Assembly: GCF_009184895.1 (NCBI RefSeq)
Contig: NZ_WESE01000002.1
Span: 744,001-808,000 of the forward strand
Source of the DNA: Nostocoides sp. F2B08
GTDB lineage: Bacteria > Actinomycetota > Actinomycetes > Actinomycetales > Dermatophilaceae
Direction: 5' to 3'
DNA: 64,000 bases
The notes beneath the pieces are model-generated. The model saw only the letters and a list, made by a program, of their open reading frames with translations. It did no database searches and had not been told where the DNA came from. Position numbers and translations under genes: made by a program. Below, piece after piece: positions 17,075 to 24,519 of this stretch; the stretch's first letter is position 1, and each line of letters opens with the position of its first letter.

Positions 17075-17920
17075 TCAGTCGGCGCGGACCGGCCAGCGCC
17101 GTTCGGAGCGGCCGGTGAGCACGATGACCGGCGACTGTGCGGTCTGCACGAGCGCGCGTGCGGTGGAGCCGAGCAGGAACCCGGGCACCCCGCGGTGCCC
17201 GTGACTCGAGACGACGACGAACGCGGCGTCGCCGGAGGCGGCCGTCAGCGCCTCCGCGGCATCCTCGGCGGTCGCGCGCAGCTCGATCGTCACGTCCGGG
17301 TGTTCCGAGCGCAGGGTCTCGGCGATGTGGTCGAGCGGCTCGTCGGGTGAGGTCTCGCCGATCTCCGCCTGGACGAGGACGACCTCGCGGCCCTCGGCGG
17401 CGGCCGCGGACACGGCCAACCTGGCCGCACCGAGGGAGGCCTCGGACCCGTCGAAGCCGACGACGATAGGCCCTTCGTCGTCGTGATGATCAGGCGCGCC
17501 CGGCGGGATGACGACGGTGGGACAGTGCGCGCTCGCGGCGACCGCTCCGGCGATGCTGCCGATGACGTTGCCCTGGTATGCGCCGCTCCCCCGGGTGCCG
17601 ACGACCACCGCACCCGCCTGCTGGCTCTCCGCGATCAGCGCGCTGACCGGGTGGGCGACGAGCGCCTCGGTCTCGATCCGGACGTCGGCCTCGTCTGCCC
17701 GCGCCTCTTGCAGCCGACTCGTCTCACCCTCGATGACGGCGCGTGCCGTGCCGCCGAGACCGGGAGAGGAGGCGGTGCGCCCGGGCGGGACGGCCTCGGC
17801 CGCGATGACCCGCACCGGCGCGCCGGTGGACCCGGCCCACGACAGGGCCCAGTCGAGCGCGCGGCTGGCGCCGGGCGAGCCGTCGATGCCGACGACGATC
17901 GGTTGAGCGTTCACGGGCAC
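17075..17920 (-). CDS. Tandem-domain universal stress protein
   Basis: 281 residues with two UspA domains. Both begin with the VVGIDGSPGA/VVGFDGSEAS strand-loop. The first domain carries a full ATP-binding signature (G-2x-G-9x-GS, in VVGTRGSGAYQGNVIGS). The second has Ser in place of the first Gly (SSHGHRGVPGFLLGS), so its nucleotide binding may be altered. Such proteins act in the cytoplasm under dormancy, hypoxia or oxidative stress in actinobacteria. The GTG start at 17920 is uncertain by a few codons (a second GTG lies two codons downstream). The gene is alone and convergent with nnrD. Confidence 0.88.
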   Translation of the reverse strand: MPVNAQPIVVGIDGSPGASRALDWALSWAGSTGAPVRVIAAEAVPPGRTASSPGLGGTARAVIEGETSRLQEARADEADVRIETEALVAHPVSALIAESQQAGAVVVGTRGSGAYQGNVIGSIAGAVAASAHCPTVVIPPGAPDHHDDEGPIVVGFDGSEASLGAARLAVSAAAAEGREVVLVQAEIGETSPDEPLDHIAETLRSEHPDVTIELRATAEDAAEALTAASGDAAFVVVSSHGHRGVPGFLLGSTARALVQTAQSPVIVLTGRSERRWPVRAD

Positions 17921-18019
17921 ACACCTACTCGGGTCGAAGAGCTGTCGCCGCGGCGACGTCGGTCACAGGGCGAGCCTATGCGCCCGCACGTGCGCGCGGG
18001 GTCGGCCTCACGGGATCGC

Positions 18020-19015
18020 TCACCAGCGGTCGTGGACGTGTTCGCGGATGAGGTCGTCGTACAGGCGCTCGTATGCGATCAGCTCCTCCGCGGAGGTCGG
18101 CGGCAGGGCCGCGGCGCCGGCGTTGGCGACGGCCTGCTCCGGGCGACTGGCACCCGGGATGACGGTCGTGACCCCGGGCTGGTCGATGATCCAGCGCAAC
18201 GCGCGCTGGGCCGGGGTGCCGTGCGAACCGATGGCGGCGAAACGCTGTGCCGCCTGGACGCCGACGTCGTAGGGGACGCCCGAGAAGGTCTCGCCGACGT
18301 CGAATGCCTCGCCGTGCCGGTTGAACGCACGATGGTCGTCCGGGGCGAAGGTCGTGTCGGCACCGAAGCGCCCGGACAGCATGCCGGACGCGAGCGGGAC
18401 CCGGGCGATGATCGCGACCCCGGCGTCAGCGGCCGCGCCGAGCACCTGCTCGAGGGGCTTGCGCCGGAGCACGTTCAGGATGATCTGCACCGACGCGACG
18501 TGCTCGCGTCGGATCGCCGTGAGCGCCTCGTCGACCGTCTCGACCGAGACGCCGTAGGCGCGCATCCGACCCTCGGCGACCATCTCGTCGAGGATCTCGA
18601 AGACGGCGTCGGTGGAGTACACCGGCGTCGGCGGGCAGTGCAGCTGGACGAGGTCGAGGGTGTCGTCGCGCAGGTTCTCGCGGGAGCGGTCGTTCCACCG
18701 GCGCAGGTTGTCGGCGGTGAACTGCTCGGGGACGTGCGGGTCGGCGCGCCGGCCCATCTTCGTCGCCACGACGAACCCCTCGCGGCCCCGGTCGTGGACG
18801 AACTCCCCGACGAGACGCTCGCTGCGCCCGTCGCCGTAGACGTCGGCGGTGTCGAAGAACGTGACGCCGGCGTCAGCGGCCGCCGCGAGGATTCCTGTGG
18901 CGGTGTCGTCGGCGACCTCGCCCCAGTCGGCGCCGAGCTGCCAGCACCCTTGACCGACGACGCTGACGTCCCGGCCGAGTCGCGGGATCGGACGGTGTTC
19001 CATCGATGCGCTCAT
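18020..19015 (-). CDS. Aldo/keto reductase
   Basis: 331-residue NADPH-dependent oxidoreductase with the aldo/keto reductase (alpha/beta)8 barrel. The tetrad is visible: Asp and Tyr in FFDTADVYGDGRSE, Lys in VVATKMGRR and His in LDLVQLHCPP. The cofactor-binding end has RALRWIIDQPGVTTVIPGASRP. It resembles the L-glyceraldehyde-3-phosphate reductase/general stress group (YajO, YhdN-like); the substrate is unknown. The ATG at 19015 is six bases from TACGGT, so it is probably leaderless. It diverges from the thioredoxin gene across a 50-base region containing an inverted repeat. Confidence 0.88.
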   Translation of the reverse strand: MSASMEHRPIPRLGRDVSVVGQGCWQLGADWGEVADDTATGILAAAADAGVTFFDTADVYGDGRSERLVGEFVHDRGREGFVVATKMGRRADPHVPEQFTADNLRRWNDRSRENLRDDTLDLVQLHCPPTPVYSTDAVFEILDEMVAEGRMRAYGVSVETVDEALTAIRREHVASVQIILNVLRRKPLEQVLGAAADAGVAIIARVPLASGMLSGRFGADTTFAPDDHRAFNRHGEAFDVGETFSGVPYDVGVQAAQRFAAIGSHGTPAQRALRWIIDQPGVTTVIPGASRPEQAVANAGAAALPPTSAEELIAYERLYDDLIREHVHDRW

Positions 19016-19021
19016 TCCCCC

Positions 19022-19027
19022 ACCGTA
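19022..19027 (-). promoter_or_regulatory. Leaderless -10 element (TACGGT) of the aldo/keto reductase gene
   Basis: On the minus strand TACGGT is followed by six bases (GGGGGA) and the ATG at 19015. It lies inside the GTATGCC-N16-GGCATAC inverted repeat that separates the divergent genes. Confidence 0.6.
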
Positions 19028-19054
19028 TGCCCAGACCCCAGACTGGCGGCATAC
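19025..19054. promoter_or_regulatory. Inverted repeat GTATGCC-N16-GGCATAC between divergent genes
   Basis: Perfect 7-bp arms, 16 bases apart, lie in the 49-base space between the aldo/keto reductase and thioredoxin starts. Each arm overlaps a -10 hexamer (TACGGT outward left, TACGCT outward right), so a bound protein would block both promoters, or the symmetry simply reflects two facing promoters. Confidence 0.5.
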
Positions 19055-19064
19055 GCTGGGAGGC

Positions 19065-19496
19065 ATGGCGAGCAATGTCATCGCGTGCCCGTCGTGCGGC
19101 ACGAAGAACCGTCTCCCGCTGGCGGCCTCGGGACACCCGAGGTGCCCCTCGTGCAAGACCGACCTGCCGTGGCTCGTCGACGCCGGGGACGCCGACTTCG
19201 ACTCGGCCGTCGACACCAAAACCATCGTCGTCGTCGACCTCTGGGCGCCGTGGTGCGGGCCGTGCCGCATGATCGCGCCCGTGCTCGAGACCCTCAGTCG
19301 CGAGTTGGCCGGACGCCTCAAGGTCGTCAAGGTCAACGTCGACGAAGCGCCTGCGACGGCGCAGCGCTACAAGGCGATGAGCATCCCGATGCTGCTCATC
19401 ATGGACCGCGGCCAGGTCGTCGACACGCTCATCGGCGCCCAGCCCGCGCCGATGCTGCGAGCCCGGATCCAGGGCGCCCTCGACCGGCGCGGTTGA
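19065..19496 (+). CDS. trxC: Thioredoxin with N-terminal zinc finger (TrxC type)
   Basis: 143 residues. A small zinc-binding region has CPSC at residues 8-11 and CPSC at 27-30. The thioredoxin fold follows, with the redox motif WCGPC at 63-67 and the conserved cis-proline in SIPMLLIMD. It reduces disulfides in the cytoplasm; in E. coli the zinc finger of thioredoxin 2 tunes redox behaviour and the gene is OxyR-controlled. No OxyR-like site is recognised here. The gene is divergent from the aldo/keto reductase, a pairing that suggests joint response to reactive electrophiles or oxidants. Its TACGCT hexamer is seven bases from the ATG. Confidence 0.93.
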   Translation: MASNVIACPSCGTKNRLPLAASGHPRCPSCKTDLPWLVDAGDADFDSAVDTKTIVVVDLWAPWCGPCRMIAPVLETLSRELAGRLKVVKVNVDEAPATAQRYKAMSIPMLLIMDRGQVVDTLIGAQPAPMLRARIQGALDRRG

Positions 19497-19508
19497 CCTC
19501 GCGCGACC

Positions 19509-20459
19509 TCAGCGCACGGTGAAGGTCTTGCTGTCGACGAACGGGGTGAACTCCTCGAGGCCGCTGCTGCTCTCGACGGTGACGGTGTACTCACCGGGCT
19601 CCAGTTCCTCGGTGAACCGGAACTCGGCGAACCCCGCGCCGTTGTCGCTCAGCGTGAAGCCCTCGATCGTGCCGGCCGGGCCTTCGATGGTCCAGTTGAA
19701 GTGGGCCTCGAAGGACGCGCCGTAGCCGGTGATCCGGACATCTCCGGCGTCGACGACATCACCCTCCTGCGGCGAGAGGATCCACACGTGCGAGAGGACC
19801 TCGCCCTGAGGCGCCCGCGCGGTCGGCTCGCCGACCCGCACGTGTCCCCAGGCGTCTGCCGCGCGTCCGTCGACGAGGATCGTCACGGTCGTCGCGGCCG
19901 GTCCGTCCAAGGTCGAGGCGGCCGTGGCCGTGTAGACGAGCTGCTGGATCGCCGTCGCCGACAGCTCGCTGCCGGCGGTGCCGCTAAAGGCGTCGGCGGA
20001 CAGGTCGACGGTGATGTTCGAGCCCTCACGCTCGACCTCCATCTCGTCCGGCGCCACCCATGGCGACAGGTAGTCCGGGTCGAGGGGCGGAACGCTCATC
20101 ATCGCCGCGAGCGCCGACTCGACCGGGTCGCCCTCGTCCGGGACGGTGCGCCACTCCCGGTACAGCCGGAACGAGCCGCCGGAGTCCCCGATGTAGTACA
20201 CCGGGATGCCGGAGACCTCGCCACCGTCGGGCTCGTCCGTCGTCGTCGGTGTGGGTTCGACCCCGTCGTCCGGCGTCGTGGTGGGCGCGGCTGTCGGGGT
20301 CTGCGTCGAGGTCGTCGGCGCGGCCGTCGGGGTCGTGGGGGATTCCGGCTCGTCCGAGCCGCAGGCGCTCACGCCGAGGGCGAGGACGAGGGCGGCGCAT
20401 CCGGCCAGGGCGGTCGGCCGGTGCCACCGGATGGTGTGTATGCGGTGTTCACGTGACAT
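19509..20459 (-). CDS. Lipoprotein with GerMN and Gmad2 domains
   Basis: 316 residues. The lipoprotein signal ends in the lipobox LGVSAC, so the mature protein is anchored on the outside of the membrane. A low-complexity Thr/Pro/Ala linker (about 35-80) follows. The GerMN-like domain comes next (about 85-210: IPVYYIGDSGG, EGSNITVDLSADAF, QQLVYTATAAS). The C-terminal Ig-like Gmad2 domain has SPQEGDVVDAGDVRITGYG and GFAEFRFTEELEPGEYTV. In sporulating bacteria GerMN proteins relate to germination, but actinobacteria without spores carry similar lipoproteins of unknown role, perhaps in envelope processes. ATG at 20459. Confidence 0.85.
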   Translation of the reverse strand: MSREHRIHTIRWHRPTALAGCAALVLALGVSACGSDEPESPTTPTAAPTTSTQTPTAAPTTTPDDGVEPTPTTTDEPDGGEVSGIPVYYIGDSGGSFRLYREWRTVPDEGDPVESALAAMMSVPPLDPDYLSPWVAPDEMEVEREGSNITVDLSADAFSGTAGSELSATAIQQLVYTATAASTLDGPAATTVTILVDGRAADAWGHVRVGEPTARAPQGEVLSHVWILSPQEGDVVDAGDVRITGYGASFEAHFNWTIEGPAGTIEGFTLSDNGAGFAEFRFTEELEPGEYTVTVESSSGLEEFTPFVDSKTFTVR

Positions 20460-20637
20460 TGCAGACCTCCTGATCGGATGGGCGACTCCCGCCGCTCACC
20501 GATACGACGCGCGGCCAGCGACTTGGGTGCACAGTCGTTTCCGATCCGTTTGCGGCGCGCCTCTGCCCCGCGCGCAAGGCCGAGCACGTCGAGAACGCTC
20601 CGGTGACGACCACCTGACCCTGACCCGCACGCCATCT

Positions 20638-20675
20638 GATCGGCCCACCCCGGACACCCGCGGGGTGGGCCGATC
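20638..20675. terminator. Strong perfect hairpin upstream of the topoisomerase gene
   Basis: Arms GATCGGCCCACCCCG and CGGGGTGGGCCGATC are perfectly complementary over 15 bp with an 8-base loop. It lies in 320 bases between the divergent lipoprotein and topoisomerase genes. No gene that it would terminate is recognised in the 180 bases upstream, so a short non-coding transcript or a lost gene is possible. Confidence 0.65.
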
Positions 20676-20767
20676 GTCGTGTCCGCCTTCACCGGGGCGC
20701 GGATCGTCGCTGGTCAGGGGCCTGCCGCAGTGATCGGCGAGCCTGGTCAGAGGGCTGGACGACCGCA

Positions 20768-20773
20768 TACGGT
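20768..20773 (+). promoter_or_regulatory. Leaderless -10 element (TACGGT) of the topoisomerase IB gene
   Basis: TACGGT is followed by six bases (GTGGGA) and the ATG at 20780. This geometry favours the ATG over the GTG six bases upstream. Confidence 0.6.
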
Positions 20774-20779
20774 GTGGGA

Positions 20780-21778
20780 ATGGCACGGCTGCGGCGGGTG
20801 AGCCCGACGATGCGGGGATGGACCCGCCGTCGGGCCGGCACAGGGTTCTCCTACCGCGACGAGGACGGCCGCCCGCTGCCCGCCGAGGACGTGGAGCGGA
20901 TCCGGAGCCTGGCGATCCCGCCCGCGTGGAGGGACGTCTGGATCTGCCCGCTCGCCAACGGACACATCCAGGCCGTGGGCACCGACGACGCGGGGCGCCG
21001 ACAGTACCTCTACCACCCGGACTGGCGCGTCAAACGCGACAAGCAGAAGTTCGACCGGGTGCTCGCAGCGGCGGCCGAGCTGCCCAAGGCACGGCGCCAC
21101 ATTGCCAAGGACCTGGCCGCGACGGGCATGCCGCGGGAGCGCGCCACGGCCGTCGCGGTGCGACTGCTCGACCTCGGGTACTTCCGCATCGGCAGCGACG
21201 CCTACGCCGACACCAACGGGTCGTTCGGCCTGACGACACTCGAGCGCCAGCACGTGCGCAAGTGCCGAGAGGGCCTGCGCTTCCAGTTCGTCGGCAAGTC
21301 CGGCGTCGAGCACACGATCCTCATCGACGACTCAGACGTCCTCGCGGCGCTCGATCGGATGCGGTCTCGCCGCGCGCGCAGTCGGCGGCTGCTCGCCTAC
21401 ACCCAGCAGCGCCGGTGGATCGACCTCGACGCCGCCGCGGTCAACGCCTACCTGGCCGAGGTGCTCGGCGGCGACCTGACCGCCAAGGACTTCCGCACCT
21501 GGCACGGGACGGTCTTGGCCGCTGCGGCGCTCGCGGAATCCGGCGAGCCAGGCGACACGAAGGCCTCACGCAAACGGGCGGTCAAGGCGGCGATCGAGGA
21601 AGTCGCTGCATATCTGGGTAATACCCCTGCTGTGGCCCGGTCCAGCTACATCGACCCACGCGTGATCGACCTCTACGAGGCGGGCACGACGATCGAGTCA
21701 CCGCGGGTGACCGCGCGCACCTCGCCGTCCCGCCGTCAGGAGCTCCTCGAGAAGGCGGTGCTCGACCTGTTGACCTGA
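20780..21778 (+). CDS. DNA topoisomerase IB (poxvirus/bacterial type)
   Basis: 332 residues. It relaxes supercoiled DNA by nicking one strand with a tyrosine that forms a 3'-phosphotyrosyl bond. The N-terminal topo-N region (RRAGTGFSYRDEDGRPL, IPPAWRDVWICPLANGHIQA) precedes a tyrosine-recombinase-like catalytic core. The core contains RQHVRKCREGLRFQFVGKSG and a TAKDFRTWHGT segment with the active-site Arg/His. The nucleophile is expected at Tyr290 (ARSSYIDPRV). Bacterial enzymes of this group are common in actinobacteria. The small DUF7218-like gene at 21832 follows 53 bases downstream and may share its transcript. Confidence 0.93.
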   Translation: MARLRRVSPTMRGWTRRRAGTGFSYRDEDGRPLPAEDVERIRSLAIPPAWRDVWICPLANGHIQAVGTDDAGRRQYLYHPDWRVKRDKQKFDRVLAAAAELPKARRHIAKDLAATGMPRERATAVAVRLLDLGYFRIGSDAYADTNGSFGLTTLERQHVRKCREGLRFQFVGKSGVEHTILIDDSDVLAALDRMRSRRARSRRLLAYTQQRRWIDLDAAAVNAYLAEVLGGDLTAKDFRTWHGTVLAAAALAESGEPGDTKASRKRAVKAAIEEVAAYLGNTPAVARSSYIDPRVIDLYEAGTTIESPRVTARTSPSRRQELLEKAVLDLLT

Positions 21779-21831
21779 CCTTCGCACATGAGCGAACCAC
21801 TCGAAAACCCAACCGAGAGAAGGAGATCGAC

Positions 21832-22161
21832 ATGCCGCAGGATGCCTGGAGCAAGAAACGTGAGCGTCAGTACGACCACATCAAGGAGGGTCTGCTCGAG
21901 CGCGGCGAGGACGAGGACACCGCCGAGGAGATCGCCGCCCGGACGGTCAACAAGGAGCGCGCCCGCGCCGGTGAGTCGGAGGAGGCGAGCAAGACGTCGA
22001 CCGACGACATCTCATCCGGCCGCCGGGGTGGCCTGCGCTCGCACAAGGGTGCGGGCGGACGCACCAAGGACCAGCTCTACGAGGAGGCCAAGCGCAAGGG
22101 CGTCGAGGGCCGCTCGACGATGAACAAGGAGGAGCTGGAGAAGGCCGTCGACGACCGCTGA
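21832..22161 (+). CDS. Small basic/acidic protein of the actinobacterial 'plasmid stabilization' (DUF7218-like) family
   Basis: This 109-residue, highly charged protein begins MPQDAWSKKRERQYDHIKEG, with DTAEEIAARTVNKERARAGE in the middle, a basic DISSGRRGGLRSHKGAGGRT segment, and a C-terminal Rho-N/SAP-like helix pair (KDQLYEEAKRKGVEGRSTMN). Homologous sequences are usually annotated as plasmid stabilisation proteins without experimental support; the C-terminal motif suggests nucleic-acid binding. A strong ribosome binding site (AGAAGGAGA) precedes the ATG. Its position after topoisomerase IB suggests a role in DNA handling. No signal peptide. Confidence 0.8.
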   Translation: MPQDAWSKKRERQYDHIKEGLLERGEDEDTAEEIAARTVNKERARAGESEEASKTSTDDISSGRRGGLRSHKGAGGRTKDQLYEEAKRKGVEGRSTMNKEELEKAVDDR

Positions 22162-22229
22162 CGACGAGGGTCGACGGCACGGCTGAGGCGTGGGACCATT
22201 CCACTCGGACAGCACGACGAAGGGGGCCC

Positions 22230-23210
22230 ATGAAGAGCTTTCTCGCTGTCGGTGCATGTGCACTCGTCGCGGTCGCCACTTTGGCGCCGCCTGCACCGGC
22301 CGATGTCACCGTCACCAGGCTCGCCGGTGAGACACGCTACGAGACCGCTGTCGCCATCTCGAACTATGCCTACGAACTCGCAGAGTTCGGCGTCGTGGTC
22401 GCGTCCGGGGCCGACTTCCCCGATGCGCTCGCTGCGGGCGCGGTCGCCGACAACCGACAAGGACCGCTGCTGCTCGTTCCCCGGGACGGTGCACTCCCCG
22501 AAGCGGTCGAGGCGGAGCTGGACCTTCTGAACCCGTGGTCCGTGTACATCGCAGGTGGTGTGAGCGCGGTCTCCGGAGCGATCGAGGCGCAGTTGGGCGA
22601 CTATGCCCTCGACGGCGTACACCGCCTGGCCGGCGCCGACCGGTATGCAACCTCGGCGGTGCTCGCATTCTCGTCTCACCGGGCCGACACCACCATGTTC
22701 CTCGCCACGGGACTGGATTTCCCCGACGCCCTCGGTGGCAGCGCGGCGGCCGGTCGGCTCGACGGGGCCCTCATGCTGACTCGACCGACCGACCTCCCCG
22801 AGTCGGTGAAGGACCAACTGACCTTCGGACAGCCGACCAAGGTCGTCGTCCTGGGCGGGACCCAGGCGGTGGAGGACGTCGTCATGGAGCAGGTCCGGTT
22901 GGCTCTCCCCAACGCCGAGGTCGTGCGCTGGGCCGGGGCAACCCGGTACGAAACGGCGGCGCGGGTCTCGCGTGAGACCTATCCACAGGGAGCTGCCACG
23001 GTGTTCCTGGCCTCGGGTGTGAACTTCCCGGACGCGCTGGCCGGGGGCCCCACGGCAGCCAGGGTCGGCGCGCCGCTGCTTCTCACCGAGCCGGACTGCG
23101 TCCCCCGACCGACGCTCGACGAGATCGAGCGCCTGGGGGCGGAGAGGGTCGTCGTTCTCGGGGGCCTGCTCGCAGTGAGCGAGGCGGCAGCGAACCTCAC
23201 CCCCTGCTGA
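22230..23210 (+). CDS. Secreted protein made of three type-2 cell-wall-binding repeats
   Basis: 326 residues: a signal peptide (1-25) followed by three cell-wall-binding type 2 repeats (RLAGETRYETAV, RLAGADRYATSA, RWAGATRYETAA, each followed by FPDAL about 30-35 residues later and a VLGG- or AGG-type turn). No enzymatic domain is attached, so it is pure binding module. In Clostridioides this repeat anchors proteins to the secondary wall polymer; in actinobacteria the ligand is less clear. The same repeats occur inside the peroxidase of this window. The ATG at 22230 has only a weak upstream GAAGGGGG. A hairpin follows the stop. Confidence 0.88.
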   Translation: MKSFLAVGACALVAVATLAPPAPADVTVTRLAGETRYETAVAISNYAYELAEFGVVVASGADFPDALAAGAVADNRQGPLLLVPRDGALPEAVEAELDLLNPWSVYIAGGVSAVSGAIEAQLGDYALDGVHRLAGADRYATSAVLAFSSHRADTTMFLATGLDFPDALGGSAAAGRLDGALMLTRPTDLPESVKDQLTFGQPTKVVVLGGTQAVEDVVMEQVRLALPNAEVVRWAGATRYETAARVSRETYPQGAATVFLASGVNFPDALAGGPTAARVGAPLLLTEPDCVPRPTLDEIERLGAERVVVLGGLLAVSEAAANLTPC

Positions 23211-23228
23211 AGGGAGTCGCGCACGCCA

Positions 23229-23276
23229 GATCGTGTGACGTGGACGGTGCGATCACACCGTCTGATTCACACGATC
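23229..23276. terminator. Bidirectional two-part hairpin
   Basis: Outer arms GATCGTGTG and CACACGATC are perfect, and inner arms ACGGTG and CACaCCGT nearly pair around GAT. It fills the space between the convergent cell-wall-binding and SDR genes. Confidence 0.65.
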
Positions 23277-23289
23277 GGTCGCGCATCCG

Positions 23290-24240
23290 CTAGCCGAGGC
23301 CGGTCGCCTCGACGACCCACTCCCACATCCGGGTGCGTTCGTCCTCGGTGGGAGCGTTCCGCCCGAGGTATGCGGTGGGCCGCTCGCGCCGGTCCATCCA
23401 CAGTCCGCCTGGGGCCGGGGCGGTCTCACTGGCGAGCAACCAGGTCGTCGTGTCCGCACCCCCGTCGGCGTCCCGCAGGATCGGACCCATCACCTTGTCG
23501 AACGTCGGGAGCTGCTCGGTGACGCCGGGGGTCTCGGCCCAGCCGGGATGCATCGCATAGACCCGGACCGGCGCCCAGCGCTCCGCGAGGATCGGCAGCA
23601 GCTCGACCTGCGTGCGCTTGCTGCGTGCGTAGGCATTGGTCCCCGTATACGTGCCCCGCTCGTAGTCCGGGTTACGGACCGGCAGGCCCTGCGCATACAT
23701 CCCGCCGGAGGTGACGAAGACGACGCGGGCCTGCTGCGCGGCGAGCAGGGGCTGGAGCAACTCGGTCATGAGGACCGGCCCGAGGACGTGCAGCGCCATC
23801 GTCAGCTCGTGTCCCTGGGCCGACTCGGTGCGGGTGGCGGGCAGGGCGCCCGCGTTGTGCACGAGACCCGCGAGCGGCGGTGCGGCGGCGGTGATCTCGC
23901 GGGCGAACCGGCGGACGCTGTCCAGGTCGGACAGGTCGCAGTCCCAGATCGTCGAGGGGCCGGGCAGTTCTGCCGCGACCTCCTCCGCCTTGGGCCGGCT
24001 GCGCACGACGAGATGGGTATGCGCGCCGAGCCCGCTCAGCTGTCTCACCGTCGCGTGGCCCAGGCCCGAGGTCGCGCCGGTGACCGCGATGTGTCGGCCA
24101 CGCAGCGCGTCCTGCGCGGGGTCGGCCGGCCAGGTCGGCAGGCGTCGGCGCACCGCGTAGCCGATGGTCGAGAACCCCGGCACGACGGTGCGGTCCAGCG
24201 CCGTGTCGAGCGCCGAGGAGAGGGACTGCAGCACGGTCAT
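23290..24240 (-). CDS. Short-chain dehydrogenase/reductase
   Basis: 316 residues. Rossmann fold with the cofactor motif TGATSGLG near residue 55, the NAG motif in LVHNAGALPA and the catalytic YxxxK in NAYARSKRTQ. A 50-residue N-terminal extension before the Rossmann fold (VVPGFSTIGYAVRRRL) resembles the DHRS12/WW-domain-oxidoreductase-like group. It may act on a lipid or ketone, but the substrate is unknown. The ATG at 24240 is six bases from TAGGCT, so a leaderless mRNA is likely. The gene is divergent from the PEP carboxykinase gene. Confidence 0.85.
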   Translation of the reverse strand: MTVLQSLSSALDTALDRTVVPGFSTIGYAVRRRLPTWPADPAQDALRGRHIAVTGATSGLGHATVRQLSGLGAHTHLVVRSRPKAEEVAAELPGPSTIWDCDLSDLDSVRRFAREITAAAPPLAGLVHNAGALPATRTESAQGHELTMALHVLGPVLMTELLQPLLAAQQARVVFVTSGGMYAQGLPVRNPDYERGTYTGTNAYARSKRTQVELLPILAERWAPVRVYAMHPGWAETPGVTEQLPTFDKVMGPILRDADGGADTTTWLLASETAPAPGGLWMDRRERPTAYLGRNAPTEDERTRMWEWVVEATGLG

Positions 24241-24246
24241 GGTCGA

Positions 24247-24252
24247 AGCCTA
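24247..24252 (-). promoter_or_regulatory. Leaderless -10 element (TAGGCT) of the SDR gene
   Basis: On the minus strand TAGGCT is followed by six bases (TCGACC) and the ATG at 24240. Confidence 0.55.
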
Positions 24253-24309
24253 GGCAGGCGCGCGGCCGCGGTTCACTGGTTCGTCGATCCGGTCTGTTGT
24301 CGCTGAACC

Positions 24310-24365
24310 GGTGCGTTGGCATCGCTTCGGTGCGCTGTAGCGCCCCAAACGCCCCACAACGCACC
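24310..24365. promoter_or_regulatory. Inverted repeat GGTGCGTTG...CAACGCACC upstream of the PEP carboxykinase gene
   Basis: Perfect 9-bp arms are separated by 38 bases that include GCGCTGTAGCGC. It lies midway in the 279-base region between the divergent SDR and PEP carboxykinase genes. It could be an operator or a structured leader; neither was recognised. Confidence 0.4.
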
Positions 24366-24519
24366 AAACACGGGACGATGCACCGGCGCCAGGTGAGGTG
24401 AGCCACCCCTGCCTAGAGCCGTGCACGGCCTCGCGATAGCGTCTTCTCACGGCCCGTGGACAGCGAATGACCACCGGTAGGCTGTCGCGGGATCCACCTT
24501 GATCTCGAAGAGGCACGCC

